A stretch of 64,000 nt of DNA from Symsagittifera roscoffensis (Eukaryota > Xenacoelomorpha > Acoela > Convolutidae): the NCBI RefSeq assembly GCF_963678635.1, contig NC_087063.1:6978386-7042385 (forward strand). The letters run 5' to 3'. The notes under the pieces were generated by a model that worked only from the letters and a program-made list of their open reading frames with translations, was not told where the DNA came from and searched no databases. Position numbers and translations under genes: made by a program. Of the stretch, positions 1-13,028 are shown in pieces (position 1 is the first letter of the stretch; every line of letters starts with the position of its first letter).

Positions 1-1097
1 AGTGATTGTGTTCAAGGGTTGGAGAATAGTAAATCGATCCACAAGGTTCAGGTATAATTAGAACGCGAGTAGTTCGTTAGATACTATTTTAAACTTACTA
101 AGTTTAAGATTTATCCTGGGTCTGGTAAGAGGAGGGTTCAAGTGAAGGATGAATAACCGAAGTTCTTCACTGTTTATCCTAATTTGAACGGTTAGTTATG
201 TTGAAAAATTTCTATTAGTCTTGGGTTTTTTGAAAGGGTTGGATAGTGAATCGACGTTTGAGGTCGTTAGACACTAGCTAAGTGGATGGGGGAGAACAAA
301 ATTGTTCTTTTTGATCCAAGGATAGGCCTTGATGATCAAGTTTTAAATTTAATGAAATAGAAAATTAATGTAGATCCAAGGATAAGCCTTGATGATCTGA
401 TTTTAAAATTAAGTGAATTTAAGTTTAAAATGGTTTAAATTGTTTAAGAAAAATGTTAGTTGTTTAATAATATTAGTGAGCTAAAGATTGCTGTTATGAT
501 TAGGTGATGAAGCTGGGATTACAGATGATTTTATGAGTACTAACAATTTATTGTCATGCTACTAATTTTTGTTTTGATTTTCAATAAATATTTTCCAAAC
601 ATATTTTATATAATACTGCAGAATTTAGGAAAACAATTTGAGATCTTCTTATCAGTCGTTATTGTATATTAATAATTTTGTTTAGCGCCTGAAATGATCA
701 CATGAAGATTGACTTCAAGATTTTATGTTTGCAAATGAAAATCTAAATTCATTGCTAATAAAATTCTAAATATAAAAGTTTGTGTTGGCTTTTGCCGTAC
801 TATCATATAACTATATGGTAAGTTTCTACTTTGTCGTATGTCGTCTCTGGTTCGAGGTCTTCTTCCAATTCCGGGTAGTTCTATTATCGTTCGGAATATT
901 GGCTCTGATCTATTGAGTCGTAGAGACATTTCGATTAAATTATCGTCGTATAACATTTTGAAAATGTTTTGTCTAAATTCTAATCTATTTTTGGTTAATT
1001 CTTAACTATTAAGGTCTTGTTCGAGACTTATGGTCGCACCAGATGAGTTAGGACCGATGTGGTTAACTCAAAGAGTAATTTCGGATAGGGTACACCG
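1..1097. other. AT-rich flank, no gene recognised
   Basis: No reading frame here looks coding. A motif of about 28 bases (gatccaaggata.gccttg followed by atgatc) occurs twice, near 313 and 373, so a small direct duplication is visible. The stretch may be the end of a degraded retroelement whose right part is the dispersed repeat that follows, but I see no diagnostic domain. Confidence 0.5.
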
Positions 1098-1453
1098 TCT
1101 GCTCGTCACGCTATCTTATTTTCGGCCGGATAGATTCGTGCAACTTCTTAGTCTAATACCGATCCTAATCTTACTCTACTACTATCTCGTCTCAGGTTGT
1201 TTAACTAGTCTCTGCTAGGCTCAATAGATCTAGGGTCAACTGGTTTATTGCGGCTGCTGAAGTTCTCTTGGAGAGGCAACTAATTTCTAAGTTAAATTCA
1301 AATCTCTCTGGTGCTGAAATTACAAGTAATTTCAGCACTTACAAATAAGTGGGTTGTTAGTTAGATGGATTCATGATTGGTTAATATTAAATACTTTACA
1401 GTGGTAAAATATCTAATTTATCCAATCATAAAATGTAGTTTAGATCAGGTTCC
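1098..1453. repeat. Dispersed repeat, copy 1 (other copy 50634-50950)
   Basis: This segment matches 50634-50950 nearly base for base in several long blocks. They share the start (cgtcacgctatcttattttc), the middle and the end (gatcaggttccac). Both copies contain a perfect hairpin with an 11-bp stem, TGCTGAAATTA / TAATTTCAGCA, and loop CAAG (about 1310-1338 and 50810-50838). The right edge coincides with the start of the 2.7-kb tandem array. It could be a solo LTR or a short non-autonomous element; no target duplication is obvious. Confidence 0.7.
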
Positions 1454-1623
1454 ACCTTGCTCTTAACCCTTTCTAACATTTTATGCCTTTGGACGCCGCA
1501 GCGTTCTTTTTTCATCGCCACCCAATTAACACAAACATCATTTGGCATGGCGATCAAATATTTCATGTAAAAACTGGTCGCAAGCCCCCTTCTAATTTCA
1601 TCCTCCAGATAAAAGGCACTTAC

Positions 1624-2134
1624 ACAGTGAGCATCATCGCCAATCCCTCCGTGCACTTGCCATTGGGCAGCATTAAACTCCTGACGACCAGGTAGAGGTT
1701 GAAGAAGAAGCAGGCGAGGAAAATGCCCAGGGCCAGAGTGCACAGAGAACTCTACAGAGAACACAAGGAAGTCAACGAGCAAAATAAAAAGGAGGTAACG
1801 AAGAAAGTTTGGGATATGTTTAGCTATGCCCGTAGAGCAAAAATTACACGGTACAAAAGTTCGCATATGGTTCACCGCTGAACTAGTTTTGCATATGAGG
1901 TGGTAAATATACCAAAAGGCATGTCATGTTAAATAGCACGGTAGAAGACACACAAAGAGGACATACCAGTCATGGCAAGGATGCGATAACCGGTTGCTGT
2001 GCAAAATGATAAAAAATCAAGCAAAGTGCGCATGGAATTCAGACAAGCTTTTTTGGAATCTCAAATCATGACTACTAGGGGTTCAGTGTGATAAAACACA
2101 TAATTACTTACAAGCGCTTTGTAAAAATCCTCAT
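1624..2134 (-). CDS. Tandem membrane-protein gene, unit 1 (two 5' exons)
   Basis: I do not recognise the family. On the minus strand a 23-nt exon (2112-2134) encodes MRIFTKRL-like residues from an ATG and ends at donor GTAAGT. A second exon (1624-1749) encodes a strongly hydrophobic segment, TLALGIFLACFFFNLYLVV, followed by RSLMLPNGKCTEGLAMMLTV, and ends at another GTAAGT. In this unit the frame is kept only if the downstream AG of CTGTAGAG is the acceptor, because the type-B acceptor would shift it. A following exon and stop were not identified, so this is a partial model. A single-pass or signal-anchor membrane protein is the reasonable inference. Conservation of start, donors and TM frame across six copies is the main support. 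Confidence 0.4.
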
Positions 2135-2256
2135 TTTGCGTGAAAAAAAAACAGCACAGTAGCCCAAACAGCACAGTTTTTTTCAACCTCATTGACGGGC
2201 TCGAAGCAAAAATAGGATTAGAACCAAAAAAAGCCTTCTTTTTGAATTACCCTTAC

Positions 2257-2424
2257 CTTTTCACCCCCAATTCATTGCCCTTTTTGTCTCCCTTTTTGTC
2301 ACCACTTTCTTTGTTCTCTCCCCTTTATCGTCGTCCATTTCGGCCTTGTCGTCTTTCTGTTCTTTCGGTTTGTCTTCCGCGCCAACAAGTTTGTCTCTTT
2401 GGTCTCCACTCGGTCGTTGGGTGA
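2257..2424 (-). other. Recurrent charged minus-strand frame upstream of each array gene
   Basis: In unit 1 a minus-strand frame reads a Lys/Glu/Asp-rich peptide (contains DKPKEQKDDKAEMDDDKGE) that ends in TGA just before GTAAGG. Equivalent stretches occur in all units (near 5000, 7650, 10450, 13160 and 15900). The composition looks protein-like, but units 2 and 5 have a TGA near its start and a changed donor, and no start codon is clear. It may be an upstream exon, an untranslated exon or a relic of an older coding exon. Confidence 0.25.
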
Positions 2425-2810
2425 GTTCGAAAACTTCTTGACTTCAACTTCATTGGATAAAAAAAACATTGAGAGCAATAAAAAGGTCAATAAGCGACAT
2501 TTGAAACGCAACATTAAGTAAATGACGCACAATAAAACCCTTTAAATTTCTCGAGAACTCTTGAAATCTACTAGTCGTCCCTGACACATAAAAAAGATTT
2601 CGAATTTTTGTGAGTCAGAATCTGGAAACGAAACATTTCTCAAGCGACAAGGTCTGAAAAATTTACGTTTGTTATAGCTATTTTTTTCAGCTGCGCAACA
2701 TTGAAAACATAACGAAAATAGTAAGAAACGAGCAAAAAAGGTTGAAACAATTGTGAAATCTTCCAAACTTGATGACATTTTACCAACTAACTCGCATTGG
2801 ATCGAATTAT

Positions 2811-3108
2811 ACATTAGAGGACAAAATAAAACGCAAACTATGGCTTTAACTCTCTAAAAAGTGTTTAACTCTCTAAAACTCTCGCCTAGTTAGACTGCTT
2901 TTTCTTAAAGAACCAAATTAGAACCAGTTAGAACCAAATTGGACTAATTTTTCTTGAAATTTCAAAAAAATTTCATATCAAGAAGGATAGGGGTAGCTTG
3001 GTCAATGTGGACTTTTTGTTGTAATTCTATGGAAATGCTGTTCAACATGGTTAACAGCATTCTGGAGAAAAAAACTTAAATTTGCGTTATTTTTGTCCAT
3101 TTTTATTG
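2811..3108. mobile_element. MITE-like palindrome inside each array unit
   Basis: The left edge tacattagaggacaaaat..acgcaaa is matched in inverted orientation near 3074-3105 (tttgcgttatttttgtcc). The ends resemble the TIRs of the elements at 18172-18678 and 21298-22047. The same sequence lies at the same place in every unit (left ends near 5533, 8191, 10987, 13701, 16427), so insertion predates the tandem amplification. There is no coding capacity. Confidence 0.45.
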
Positions 3109-4394
3109 ACTTTTCACATGCAAAAAAAAACGTATTTGGAGGAGTATTTGTGAAATGCGGTGCAACACAAAAAAGTTCTACGTTATGTTTGCCTTAAAAA
3201 TACTTTTAAATGTGGTTCCTGCCTGGTTTTGTTTTGTTCCGCGAAGCTTTTTTTGTTAGGAAAAGGCCGTTTTAATGCGTCTAAAAATTTCATGTGGTAC
3301 CACTATTGCAGTTAAAATTGGTCAGGCTGTGGTAGACCTGAAATTAGAAGACACGTCAGAGCTCGACATCACAAACTATCATTTAAAATGCTATCTCAAA
3401 ACAAGTTCTCAAAAACTGTTTTAGGTATCAGAGAAATCAATCGAATTTGCAAAGTCTCAAAAATTATATCATGAAGCAATTTTTCGCTGAAAACAAACTT
3501 TACGTTGCTTCTTTTTCGTCGCCCAGTCTATAAAATTGCCTAGTTTAGGAAGTGTCTAATCAAACTATTTAAACTGTTAGATGTGACTGTGCTAAACACC
3601 ATTGAACTTTTTTTATTTCGCTTGTCCAAGAAAAAACTCTTGCCATTGAAGCAACATGCTGCAAAAGGCAAAAGTTAACAAGGGCATTTACAAACTTTCA
3701 AAACAATTTAATTTTTTTTGCACTAAAAAAATTGAACCATTTGCTCATCTAACTACTCGAAAAATCTGTCCAAAATATTACTTTGAAATGATTCAAAAAA
3801 GTTTATTTGAATCATGTCGCTCGCTAATTTTTCATGAATTTTTCTCTGAGAAATTATCGGCTATTTTTGATATGAATCACTAGAAAATAAAAATACATCA
3901 AAAATTATGTTATTACTCTTTAATTTGCCCAAATTCAAAATTGTTTATACAAAATTTATCAATTTTTATCTATATTTTACTCAGCAACATAGCATCGTCT
4001 CCAAAATAACACCATTGAAAAAGCCTTTTGTAGCCAAAATAAAATCAAAAAAGAAATCAAAATTCAAACCAAAAAAAAACACAACCTAGTTAAGTGTTTC
4101 ATCTCTGTTGATTGGCAATTAAACAACAGGAAGGATAAAGTATTACCGAGCGAGTGTTTTGTGCGACAACAAGTTATGCTCGTAGTGTATAATAGCCAAA
4201 CCAAAAATCTTTCCAAAAACTTCTTCTAGCTCTTAACCTTTTCTAATTTTTTAAGCCTTTTGATGCCGCAGCGTTCTTTTTTCATCGCCACCCAAATAAC
4301 CCAAACATCATTTGGCATGGCGATAATATATTTCAAGTAAAAATTGGTCGTAAGCCCCCCTTTTAATTTCATCCTCCAGATATAAGGCACTTAC

Positions 4395-4863
4395 ACAGTG
4401 AGCATCATCACCAGTCCCTCCGTGCCCATGCCATTGGGCAGCATGAAACTCCTGACGACCAAGTAGAGGTTGAAGAAGAAGCAGGCGAGGAAAATGCCCA
4501 GGGCCAGAGTGCACGTACACACCCATCCACACACCGTCAGGTCCCTACAGAGAACAAAAGGAGGTCAACGAGCAAAAAAAGGAGGTCACAGAGAAAGTTT
4601 GAGTTATGTTTAACTATGCCCGTAGAACAAAAAGGGGGACTAAGTACACGGTACAAAAGTTCGCATATGGGTCACCGCTGAACTAGTTTTGCATATGAGG
4701 TGGTAAATACCAAAAGGTTATGTTAAAAGGTCATGTTAAATAGCACGGTAGAAGACTCATAGAGAGGACATACCAGCCTTTTTGGAATCTCAAATCATGA
4801 CTACTAGGGGTTCAGTGTGACAAAACACATAATTACTTACAAGCGCTTTTCAGCAATCCTCAT
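4395..4863 (-). CDS. Tandem membrane-protein gene, unit 2 (two 5' exons)
   Basis: This is the clearest copy. Exon 1 (4841-4863) reads MRIAEKRL with two bases left over, then GTAAGT. Exon 2 (4395-4544) follows a pyrimidine-rich acceptor (tgttctctgtag) and completes the split Leu codon. It encodes DLTVCGWVCTCTLALGIF, then LACFFFNLYLVV and RSFMLPNGMGTEGLVMMLTV, ending at GTAAGT. The phases match exactly across the 296-bp intron. The Cys-rich stretch before the TM is specific to type-B units (2, 4, 5). The 3' exon is unknown: an open frame runs on near 4220-4370 to a stop, but I see no convincing acceptor. The function is not recognisable. Confidence 0.5.
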
Positions 4864-7009
4864 TTTGCGTGAAAAAAAAACAACACAGTAGCCCAAAGTT
4901 ATGTCTCACCCTCATTGACGGGCTTGAAGCAAAAAAAGGATTAGAACCAAATAAAGCTTTCTTTTTGAATTACCCTTCCCTTTTAACCCCCAAGTCATTG
5001 CCCTTTTTGTCTCCTTTTTTGTCACCACTTTCGTTGTTCTCTCCCCTTTATGGTCGTCCACTTCGGCCTTGTCGTCTTTCTGTTCTTTCGGTTTGTCTTC
5101 CGCGCCAACAAGTTTGTCTCATGGGTCTCCACTCGGTCGTTGGGTGAGTTCGAAAATTTCTTGACTTCAAATTTATTGGATTAAAAAACATTCAGAGCAA
5201 TAAAAAGGTCCATAAGCGACATTTGAAACGCAAAATTAAGTAAATGAAGCACAATAAAACACTTTAAATTTCTCGAGAATTCTTGAAATCTACTAGTCTT
5301 CCCTGACACCTAAAAAAAAGTTTTCGAATTTTTGTGAGTCAGAATCAGGAAACGAAATATTTCTCAAGCAACAAGGTTTGAACAATTTATGTTTGTTATA
5401 GCTATTTTTTTCAGCTGCGCAACATTGAAAACATAAGGAAAATAGTAAGAAACGAGCAAAAAAGGTTGAAACAATTGTGAAATCTTCCAAACTTGATGAC
5501 ATTTTACCAACTAACTCGCATTGGATCGAATTATACATTAGATGACAAAACTAAACGCAAACTATGGCTTTAACTCTCTAAACTGTGCTTAACTCTCTAA
5601 AATTCTCTCCTAGTTAGACTGCTTTTTCTTGAAGAACCAAGTTAGAACTAGTTAGAACAAAATTGGACTACTTTTTCCTGAAATTTCAAAAAATTTCATA
5701 TCAAACAGGATAGGGGTAGCTTGGTCAAAGTGGACTTTTGTTGAAATTCTATGGAAATGCTGTTCAACATGGTTAGCAGCATTCTGGAGAAAAAAACTTA
5801 AATTTGCGTTATATTTGTCTTAAAATGACTTTTAAATGTGGTTCCTGCCGGTTTTTTTTGTTCAGCGAAGCTTTTTTTGTTACGAAAAGGCCGTTTTTAT
5901 GCGTATAAAATTTTCATATGGTACCACTATTGCAGTTGAAATTGGTCAGGCTGCGGTAGACCTGAAATTAGAAGACACGTGAGAGCTCGTCATCACAAAA
6001 TATCATTTATAGCGTTATCTCAAAACAATTTCTCAAAAACTGTTTTAGGTATCAGAGAAATAAATCGAATTTGCAAAGTCTCAAAAATTATATCATGAAG
6101 AAGTTTTTCGTTGAAAACAAACTTTACGTTGCTTCTTTATTGTCGCCCAGTCTATAAAATTGCCTAATTTAGAAAGTGTATAACCAAACTATTTAAACTG
6201 TTAGATGTGACTGTGTAAAAAACCAATGAATTTTTTTTATTTCGCTTGTCCAAAAAAAACTCTTGCCATTGAAGGTAACAGGCTGCAAAAGGCAAAAGTT
6301 TTTATAGGGCATTTAGAAACTTTCAAAACAATTTAAATTTTTTGCACTAAATAAATTAAACCAACTGCTCATCCAACTACTCGTAAAATCTGTCCAAAAT
6401 ATTGCTTTGAAATGATTCAAAAGAGTTTATCTGATCATATCGCTCGCTACTTTTTAAAGAATTTTTCTCTGAGATATGAATCACTAGAAGATAAAAATAC
6501 ATTAAAAATTATGTTATTCCTCTTTAATTTGCCCAACTTCAAGAACTGTTTTTACAAAATTTATCCATTTTTATCTATATTTTTGCATGGATCTGATCTG
6601 CAACTTAGCATCCTCTCCAAATTAACACCATTGAAAAAGCCTTTTGTAGCCAAAAGAAAATCAGAAAAAAATCAAAATTCAAACCAAAAAAAACACAACC
6701 TAGTTAAGTGTGTCATCTATGTTGATTGACAATTAAACAACAGGAAGGATAAAGTATTACCGAGCGAGAGTTTTGTGCAACAGCAAGTTATGCTCGTAGT
6801 GTGTAATCACCAAACCAAAAAACTTTACAAAAACTTCTTCTAGCTCTTAATCTTTTCTAACTTTTGAAGCCTTTTGACGCCGCAGCGTTCTTTTTTCATC
6901 GCCACCCAATAAACCCAAACATCATTTGGCATGGCGATCATATATTTCAAGTAAAAAAATTGATCGCAAGCCCTCTTCTAATTTCATTGTCCAGATATAA
7001 GGCACTTAC

Positions 7010-7520
7010 ACAGTGAGCATCATCACCACTCCCTCCGTTCCCATGCAATTGGGCAGCATTAAACTCCTGACGACCAGGTAGAGGTTGAAGAAGAAGCAGG
7101 CGAGGAAAATGCCCAGGGCCAGAGTGCACAGAGAACTCTACAGAGAACAAAAGGAAGTCAACGAGCAAAATAAAAAGGAGGTCACGAAGAAAGTTTGGGA
7201 TATGTTTAACTATGCCCGTAGAGCAAAAATTACACGGTACAAAAGTTCGCATATGGCTCACCGCTGAACTAGTTTTGCATATGAGGTGGTAAATATACCA
7301 AAAGGCATGTCATGTTAAATAGCACGGTAGAAGACACACAAAGAGGACATACCAGTCATGGCAAGGATGCGATAACCGGTTGCTGTGCAAAATGATAAAA
7401 AATCAAGCAAAGTGCGCATGGAATTCAGACAAGCTTTTTTGGAATCTCAAATCATGACTACTAGGGGTTCAGTGTGATAAAACACATAATTACTTACAAG
7501 CGCTTTGTAAAAATCCTCAT
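7010..7520 (-). CDS. Tandem membrane-protein gene, unit 3 (two 5' exons)
   Basis: Type-A copy, very similar to unit 1. The ATG exon is 7498-7520 and the TM exon 7010-7135, with donors GTAAGT for both. The conserved SLMLPNG motif here reads SLMLPNC before a changed segment (the plus strand has gttcccatgcaattggg), so the extracellular or lumenal loop has diverged. The intron contains a 30-base stretch between a good acceptor (ttttgcacag) and GTATGT that could act as a microexon. It would shift the TM frame, so I left it out. Confidence 0.4.
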
Positions 7521-9777
7521 TTTGCGTGAAAAAAACAGCACAGTAGCCCAAACAGCACAGTTTTTTTCAACCTCATTGACGGGCTCGAAGCAAAAATAGG
7601 ATTAGAACCAAAAAAAGCCTTCTTTTTGAATTACCCTTACCCTTTCACCCCCAATTCATTGCCCTTTTTGTCTCCCTTTTTGTCACCACTTTCTTTGTTC
7701 TCTCCCCTTTATCGTCGTCCATTTCGGCCTTGTCGTCTTTCTGTTCTTTCGGTTTGTCTTCCGCGCCAACAAGTTTGTCTCTTTGGTCTCCACTCGGTCG
7801 TTGGGTGAGTTCGAAAACTTCTTGACTTCAACTTCATTGGATTAAAAAAACATTCAGAGCAATAAAAAGGTCAATAAGCGACATTTGAAACGCAACATTA
7901 AGTAAATGACACACAATAAAATCCTTTTAATTTCTCGAAAACTCTTGAAATCTACTAGTCGTCCCTGACACATAAAAAAAGATTTTGAAGTTTTGTGAGT
8001 CAGAATCAGGAAACAAAATGTTTCGCAAGCAACAAGGTTTGAAAAATTTAAGTTTGTTATAGCTATTTTTTTCATTTTCAGCTGCGCAACATTGAAAACG
8101 TAACAAAAATAGTAAGAAACGAGCAAAAAAGTTTGAAACAATCTTCCAAACTTGATGAAATTTTACCAACTAACTCGCATTGGATTGAATTATACATTAG
8201 AGGACAAAATTAAACGCAAACTATGGCTTTAACTCTCTAAAATATGTTTAACTCTCTAAAACTCTCGCCTAGTTAGACTGCTTTTTCTTAAAGAACCAAA
8301 TTAGAACCAGTTAGAACCAAATTGGACTACTTTTTCTTGAAATTTCAAAAAATTTCATATCAACCAGGGTAGGGGTAGCTTGGTCAATGTGGATTTTCTG
8401 TTGAAATTCTATGGAAATGCTGTTCAACATGGTTAACAGCATTCTGGAGAAAAAAACTTAAATTTGCGTTATTTTTGTCCATTTTTATTGACTTTTCACA
8501 TGCAAAAAAAAACGTATTTAGAGGTGTATTTGTGAAATGCGGTTCAACACAAAAAAAGTTCTACGTTATGTTTGCCTTAAAAATACTTTTAAATGTGGTT
8601 CCTGCCTGGTTTTGTTTTGTTCCGCGAAGCTTTTTTTGTAAGGAAAAGGCCGTTTTTATGCGTCTAAAAATTTCATGTGGTACCACTATTGCAGTTAAAA
8701 TTGGTCAGGCTGTGGTAGACCTGAAATTAGAAGACACGTCAGAGCTCGACATCACAAACTATCATTTAAAATGTTATCTCAAAACAAGTTCTCAAAAACT
8801 GTTTTAGATATCAGAGAAATCAATCGAATTTGCAAAGTCTCAAAAATTATATCATGAAGCAATTTTTCGCTGAAAACAAACTTTACGTTGCTTCTTTTTC
8901 GTCGCCCAGTCTATAAAATTGCCTAGTTTAGGAAGTGTCTAATCAAACTATTTAAACTGTTAGATGTGACTGTGCTAAACACCATTGAACTTTTTTTTTT
9001 TCGCTTGTCCAAGAAAAAACTCTTGCCATTGAAGCAACATGCTGCAAAAGGCAAAAGTTAACAAGGGCATTTACAAACTTTCAAAACAATTTAAATTTTT
9101 TTGCACTAAAAAAATTGAACCATTTGCTCATCTAACTACTCGAAAAATCTGTCCAAAATATTACTTTGAAATGATTCAAAAAAGTTTATTTGAATCATGT
9201 CGCTCGCTACTTTTTCAAGAATTTTTCTCTGAGAAATTATCGGCTATTTTTGATATGAATCACTAGAAAATAAAAATACATCAAAAATTATGTTATTACT
9301 CTTTAGTTTGCCCAACTTCAAAACTGTTTATACAAAATTTATCAATTTTTATCTATATTTTACTCAGCAACATAGCATCCTCTCCAAAATAACACCATTG
9401 AAAAAGCCTTTTGTAGCCAAAATAAAATCAAAAAAGAAATCAAAATTCAAACCAAAAAAAAACACAACCTAGTTAAGTGTGTCATCTCTGTTGATTGACA
9501 ATTAAACAACAGGAAGGATAAAGTATTACCGAGCGAGAGTTTTGTGCAACAACAAGTTATGCTCGTAGTGTATAATAGCCAAACCAAAAATCTTTCCAAA
9601 TACTTCTTCTAGCTGTTAACCTTTTCTAATTTTTTAAGCCTTTTGATGCCGCAGCGTTCTTTTTTCATCGCCACCCAAATAACCCAAACATCATTTGGCA
9701 TGGCGATAATATATTTCAAGTAAAAATTGGTCGCAAGCCCCCCTTTTAATTTCATCCTCCAGATATAAGGCACTTAC

Positions 9778-10319
9778 ACAGTGAGCATCATCACCAGTCC
9801 CTCCGTGCCCATGCCATTGGGCAGCATGAAACTCCTGACGACCAAGTAGAGATTGAAGAAGAAGCAGGCGAGGAAAATGGCCAGGGCCAGAGTGCACGCA
9901 CACACCCACCAACACTCCGGCAGGTCCCTACAGAGAACAAAAGGAGGTCAACGAGCAAAAAAAAGGAGGTCACGAAGAAAGTTTGGGATATGTTTAACTA
10001 TGCCCGTAGAGCAAAAAGGGGGACTAAGTTACACGGTACAAAAGTTCGCATATGGGTCACCGCTGAACTAGTTTTGCATATGAGGTGGTAAATATACCAA
10101 AAGGCATGTCATGTTAAATAGCACGGTAGAAGACACACAAAGAGGACATACCAGTCATGGCAAGGATGCGATAACTTGTTGCTGTGCAAGTTGATTAAAA
10201 ATCAAGCAAAGTGCGCATGGAATTCAGACAAGCTTTTTTGGAATCCCAAATCATGACTACTAGGGGTTCAGTGTGATAAAACACATAATTACTTACAAGC
10301 GCTTTTTAAAAATCCTCAT
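9778..10319 (-). CDS. Tandem membrane-protein gene, unit 4 (two 5' exons)
   Basis: Mosaic copy. The TM exon (9778-9927) is type B, with the Cys/Trp-rich prefix DLPECWWVCACTLALAIF. The intron instead resembles type A and retains the stretch that units 2 and 5 have lost. The ATG exon (10297-10319) encodes MRIFKKRL. Splice phases are consistent. Several substitutions in the prefix (PE for TV, WW for GW) make this the most diverged type-B copy. Product unknown; a membrane protein is inferred from the hydrophobic segment. Confidence 0.45.
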
Positions 10320-12557
10320 TTTGCGTGAAAAGAAAACAGCACAGTAGCCCAAAGTTATGTCTCACCCTCATTGACGGGCTCGAAGCAAAAAAAGGATTAG
10401 AACCAAATAAAGCCTTCTTTTTGAATTACCCTTACCTTTTCACCCCCAAGTCATTGCCCTTTTTGTCTCCCTTTTTGTCTCCACTTTCTTTGTTCTCTCC
10501 CCTTTATCGTCGTCCATTTCGGCCTTGTCGTCTTTCTGTTCTTTCTGTTTGTCTTCCGCGCCAACAAGTTTGTCTCTTTGGTCTCCACTCGGTCGTTGGG
10601 TGAGTTCGAAAATTTCTTGACTTCAACTTCATTGGATTAAAAAAACATTCAGAGCAATAAAAAGGTCAATAAGCGACATTTGAAACGCAACATTAAGTAA
10701 ATGACACACAATAAAATCCTTTTAATTTCTCGAGAACTCTTGAAATCTACTAGTCTTCCCTGACACATAAAAAAGATTTCGAAGTTTTGTGAGTCAGAAT
10801 CTGGAAACGAAATATTTCTCAAACAACAAGGTTTGAACAATTTATGTTTGTTATAGCTATTTTTTTCAGCTGCGCAACATTGAAAACATAACGAAAATAG
10901 TAAGAAACGAGCAAAAAAGGTTGAAACAATTGTGAATTCTTCCAAACTGGATGAAATTTTACCAACTAACTCGCATTGGATCGAATTATACATTAGATGA
11001 CAAAATTAAACGCAAACTATGGCTTTAACTCTCTAAACTGTGCTTAACTCTCTAAAATTCTCTCCTAGTTAGACTGCTTTTTCTTAAAGAACCAAGTTAG
11101 AACTAGTTAGAACAAAATTGGACTACTTTTTTTTGAAATTTCAAAAAATTTCTTATCAACCAGGATAGGGGTAGCTTGGTCAATGTGGATTTTCTGTTGA
11201 AATTCTATGGAAATGCTGTTCAACATGGTTAACAGCATTCTGGAGAAAAAAACTTAAATTCGCGTTATTTTTGTCCATTTTTATTGACTTTTCACATGCA
11301 AAAAAAAACGTATTTAGAGGTGTATTTGTGAAATGCGGTGCAACACAAAAAAAGTTCTACGTTACGTTTGCCTTAAAAATACTTTTAAATGTGGTTCCTG
11401 CCTGGTTTTGTTTTGTTCCGCGAAGCTTTTTTTGTTAGGAAAAGGCCGTTTTTATGCGTCTAAAAATTTCATGTGGTACCACTATTGCAGTTAAAATTGG
11501 TCAGGCTGTGGTAGACCTGAAATTAGAAGACACGTCAGAGGTCGACATCACAAACTATCATTTAAAATGTTATCTCAAAACAAGTTCTCAAAAACTGTTT
11601 TAGGTATCAGAGAAATCAATCGAATTTGCAAAGTCTCAAAAATTATATCATGAAGCAATTTTTCGCTGAAAACAAACTTTACGTTGCTTCTTTTTCGTCG
11701 CCCAGTCTATAAAATTGCCTAGTTTAGGAAGTGTCTAATCAAACTATTTAAACTGTTAGATGTGACTGTGCTAAACACCATTGAACTTTTTTTTATTTCG
11801 CTTGTCCAAGAAAAAATTCTTGCCATTGAAGCAACATGCTGCAAAAGGCAAAAGTTAACAAGGGCATTTACAAACTTTCAAAACAATTTAAATTTTTTTG
11901 CACTAAAAAAATTGAACCATTTGCTCATCTAACTACTCAAAAAATCTGTCCAAAATATTACTTTGAAATGATTCAAAAAATTTTATTTGAATCATGTCGC
12001 TCGCTACTTTTTCAAGAATTTTTCTCTGAGAAATTATCGGCTATTTTTGATATGAATCACTAGAAAATAAAATTACATTAAAAATTATGTTATTCCTCTT
12101 TAATTTGCCCAACTTCAAAAACTGTTTTTACAAAATTTATCCATTTTTATCTATATTTTTGCATGGATCTGATCTGCAACTTAGCATCCTCTCCAAAATA
12201 ACACCATTGAAAAAGCCTTTTGTAGCCAAAACCAAAACAAAACACAACCTAGTTAAGTGTGTCATCTCTGTTGATTGACAATTAAACAACAGGAAGGATA
12301 AAGTATTACCGAGCGAGAGTTTTGTGCATCAACAAGTTATGCTCGTAGTGTATAATAGCCAAACCAAAAATCTTTCCAAAAACTTCTTCTAGCTCTTAAC
12401 CTTTTCTAATTTTTTAAGCCTTTTGATGCCGCAGCGTTCTTTTTTCATCGCCACCCAAATAACCCAAACATCATTTGGCATGGCGATAATATATTTCAAG
12501 TAAAAAATGGTCGCAAGCCCCCCTTTTAGTTTCATCCTCCAGATATAAGGCACTTAC

Positions 12558-13028
12558 ACAGTGAGCATCATCACCAGTCCCTCCGTGCCCATGCCATTGG
12601 GCAGCATGAAACTCCTGACGACCAAGTAGAGGTTGAAGAAGAAGCAGGCGAGGAAAATGCCCAGGGCCAGAGTGCACGTACACACCCACCCACACACCGT
12701 CAGGTCCCTACAGAGAACAAAAGGAGGTCAACGAGCAAAAAAAAAGGAGGTCACAGAGAAAGTTTGAGATATGTTTAACTATGCCCGTAGAACAAAAAGG
12801 GGGACTAAGTACACGGTACAAAAGTTCGCATATGGGTCACCGCTGAACTAGTTTTGCATATGAGGTGGTAAATACCAAAAGGTTATGTTAAAAGGTCATG
12901 TTAAATAGCACGGTAGAAGACACATAGAGAGGACATACCAGCCTTTTTGGAATCTCAAATCATGACTACTAGGGGTTCAGTGTGACAAAACACATAATTA
13001 CTCACAAGCGCTTTTCAAAAATCCTCAT
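12558..13028 (-). CDS. Tandem membrane-protein gene, unit 5 (two 5' exons)
   Basis: Type-B copy close to unit 2. The ATG exon is 13006-13028 (MRIFEKRL), with donor GTGAGT instead of GTAAGT. The TM exon is 12558-12707, with the same acceptor, Cys-rich prefix, TM and MLPNGMGTEG tail. It shares the intron deletion of unit 2. The splice phase is intact. No 3' exon was identified. Confidence 0.45.

Noticed and set aside
1699-1881. Plus-strand frame in array units (MKKKQARKMPRARVH...), also at 7085 and 15354
   Set aside because: It is the antisense of the TM exon and its acceptor. The minus-strand reading has matching splice phases and a hydrophobic segment, so this is a shadow.
2140-2424. Pro/Leu/Ser-rich plus-strand frame in each unit (LPFLSPFLSPLSLFSP)
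   Set aside because: Low-complexity antisense of the charged minus-strand frame; no start context or splice signal and its start varies between units.
2542-2814. Minus-strand frame MYNSIQCELVGKMSSSLED.. in each unit
   Set aside because: Preserved in several units, but it overlaps the MITE left edge and ends at different places in each copy. No recognisable motif; conservation is explained by recent amplification.
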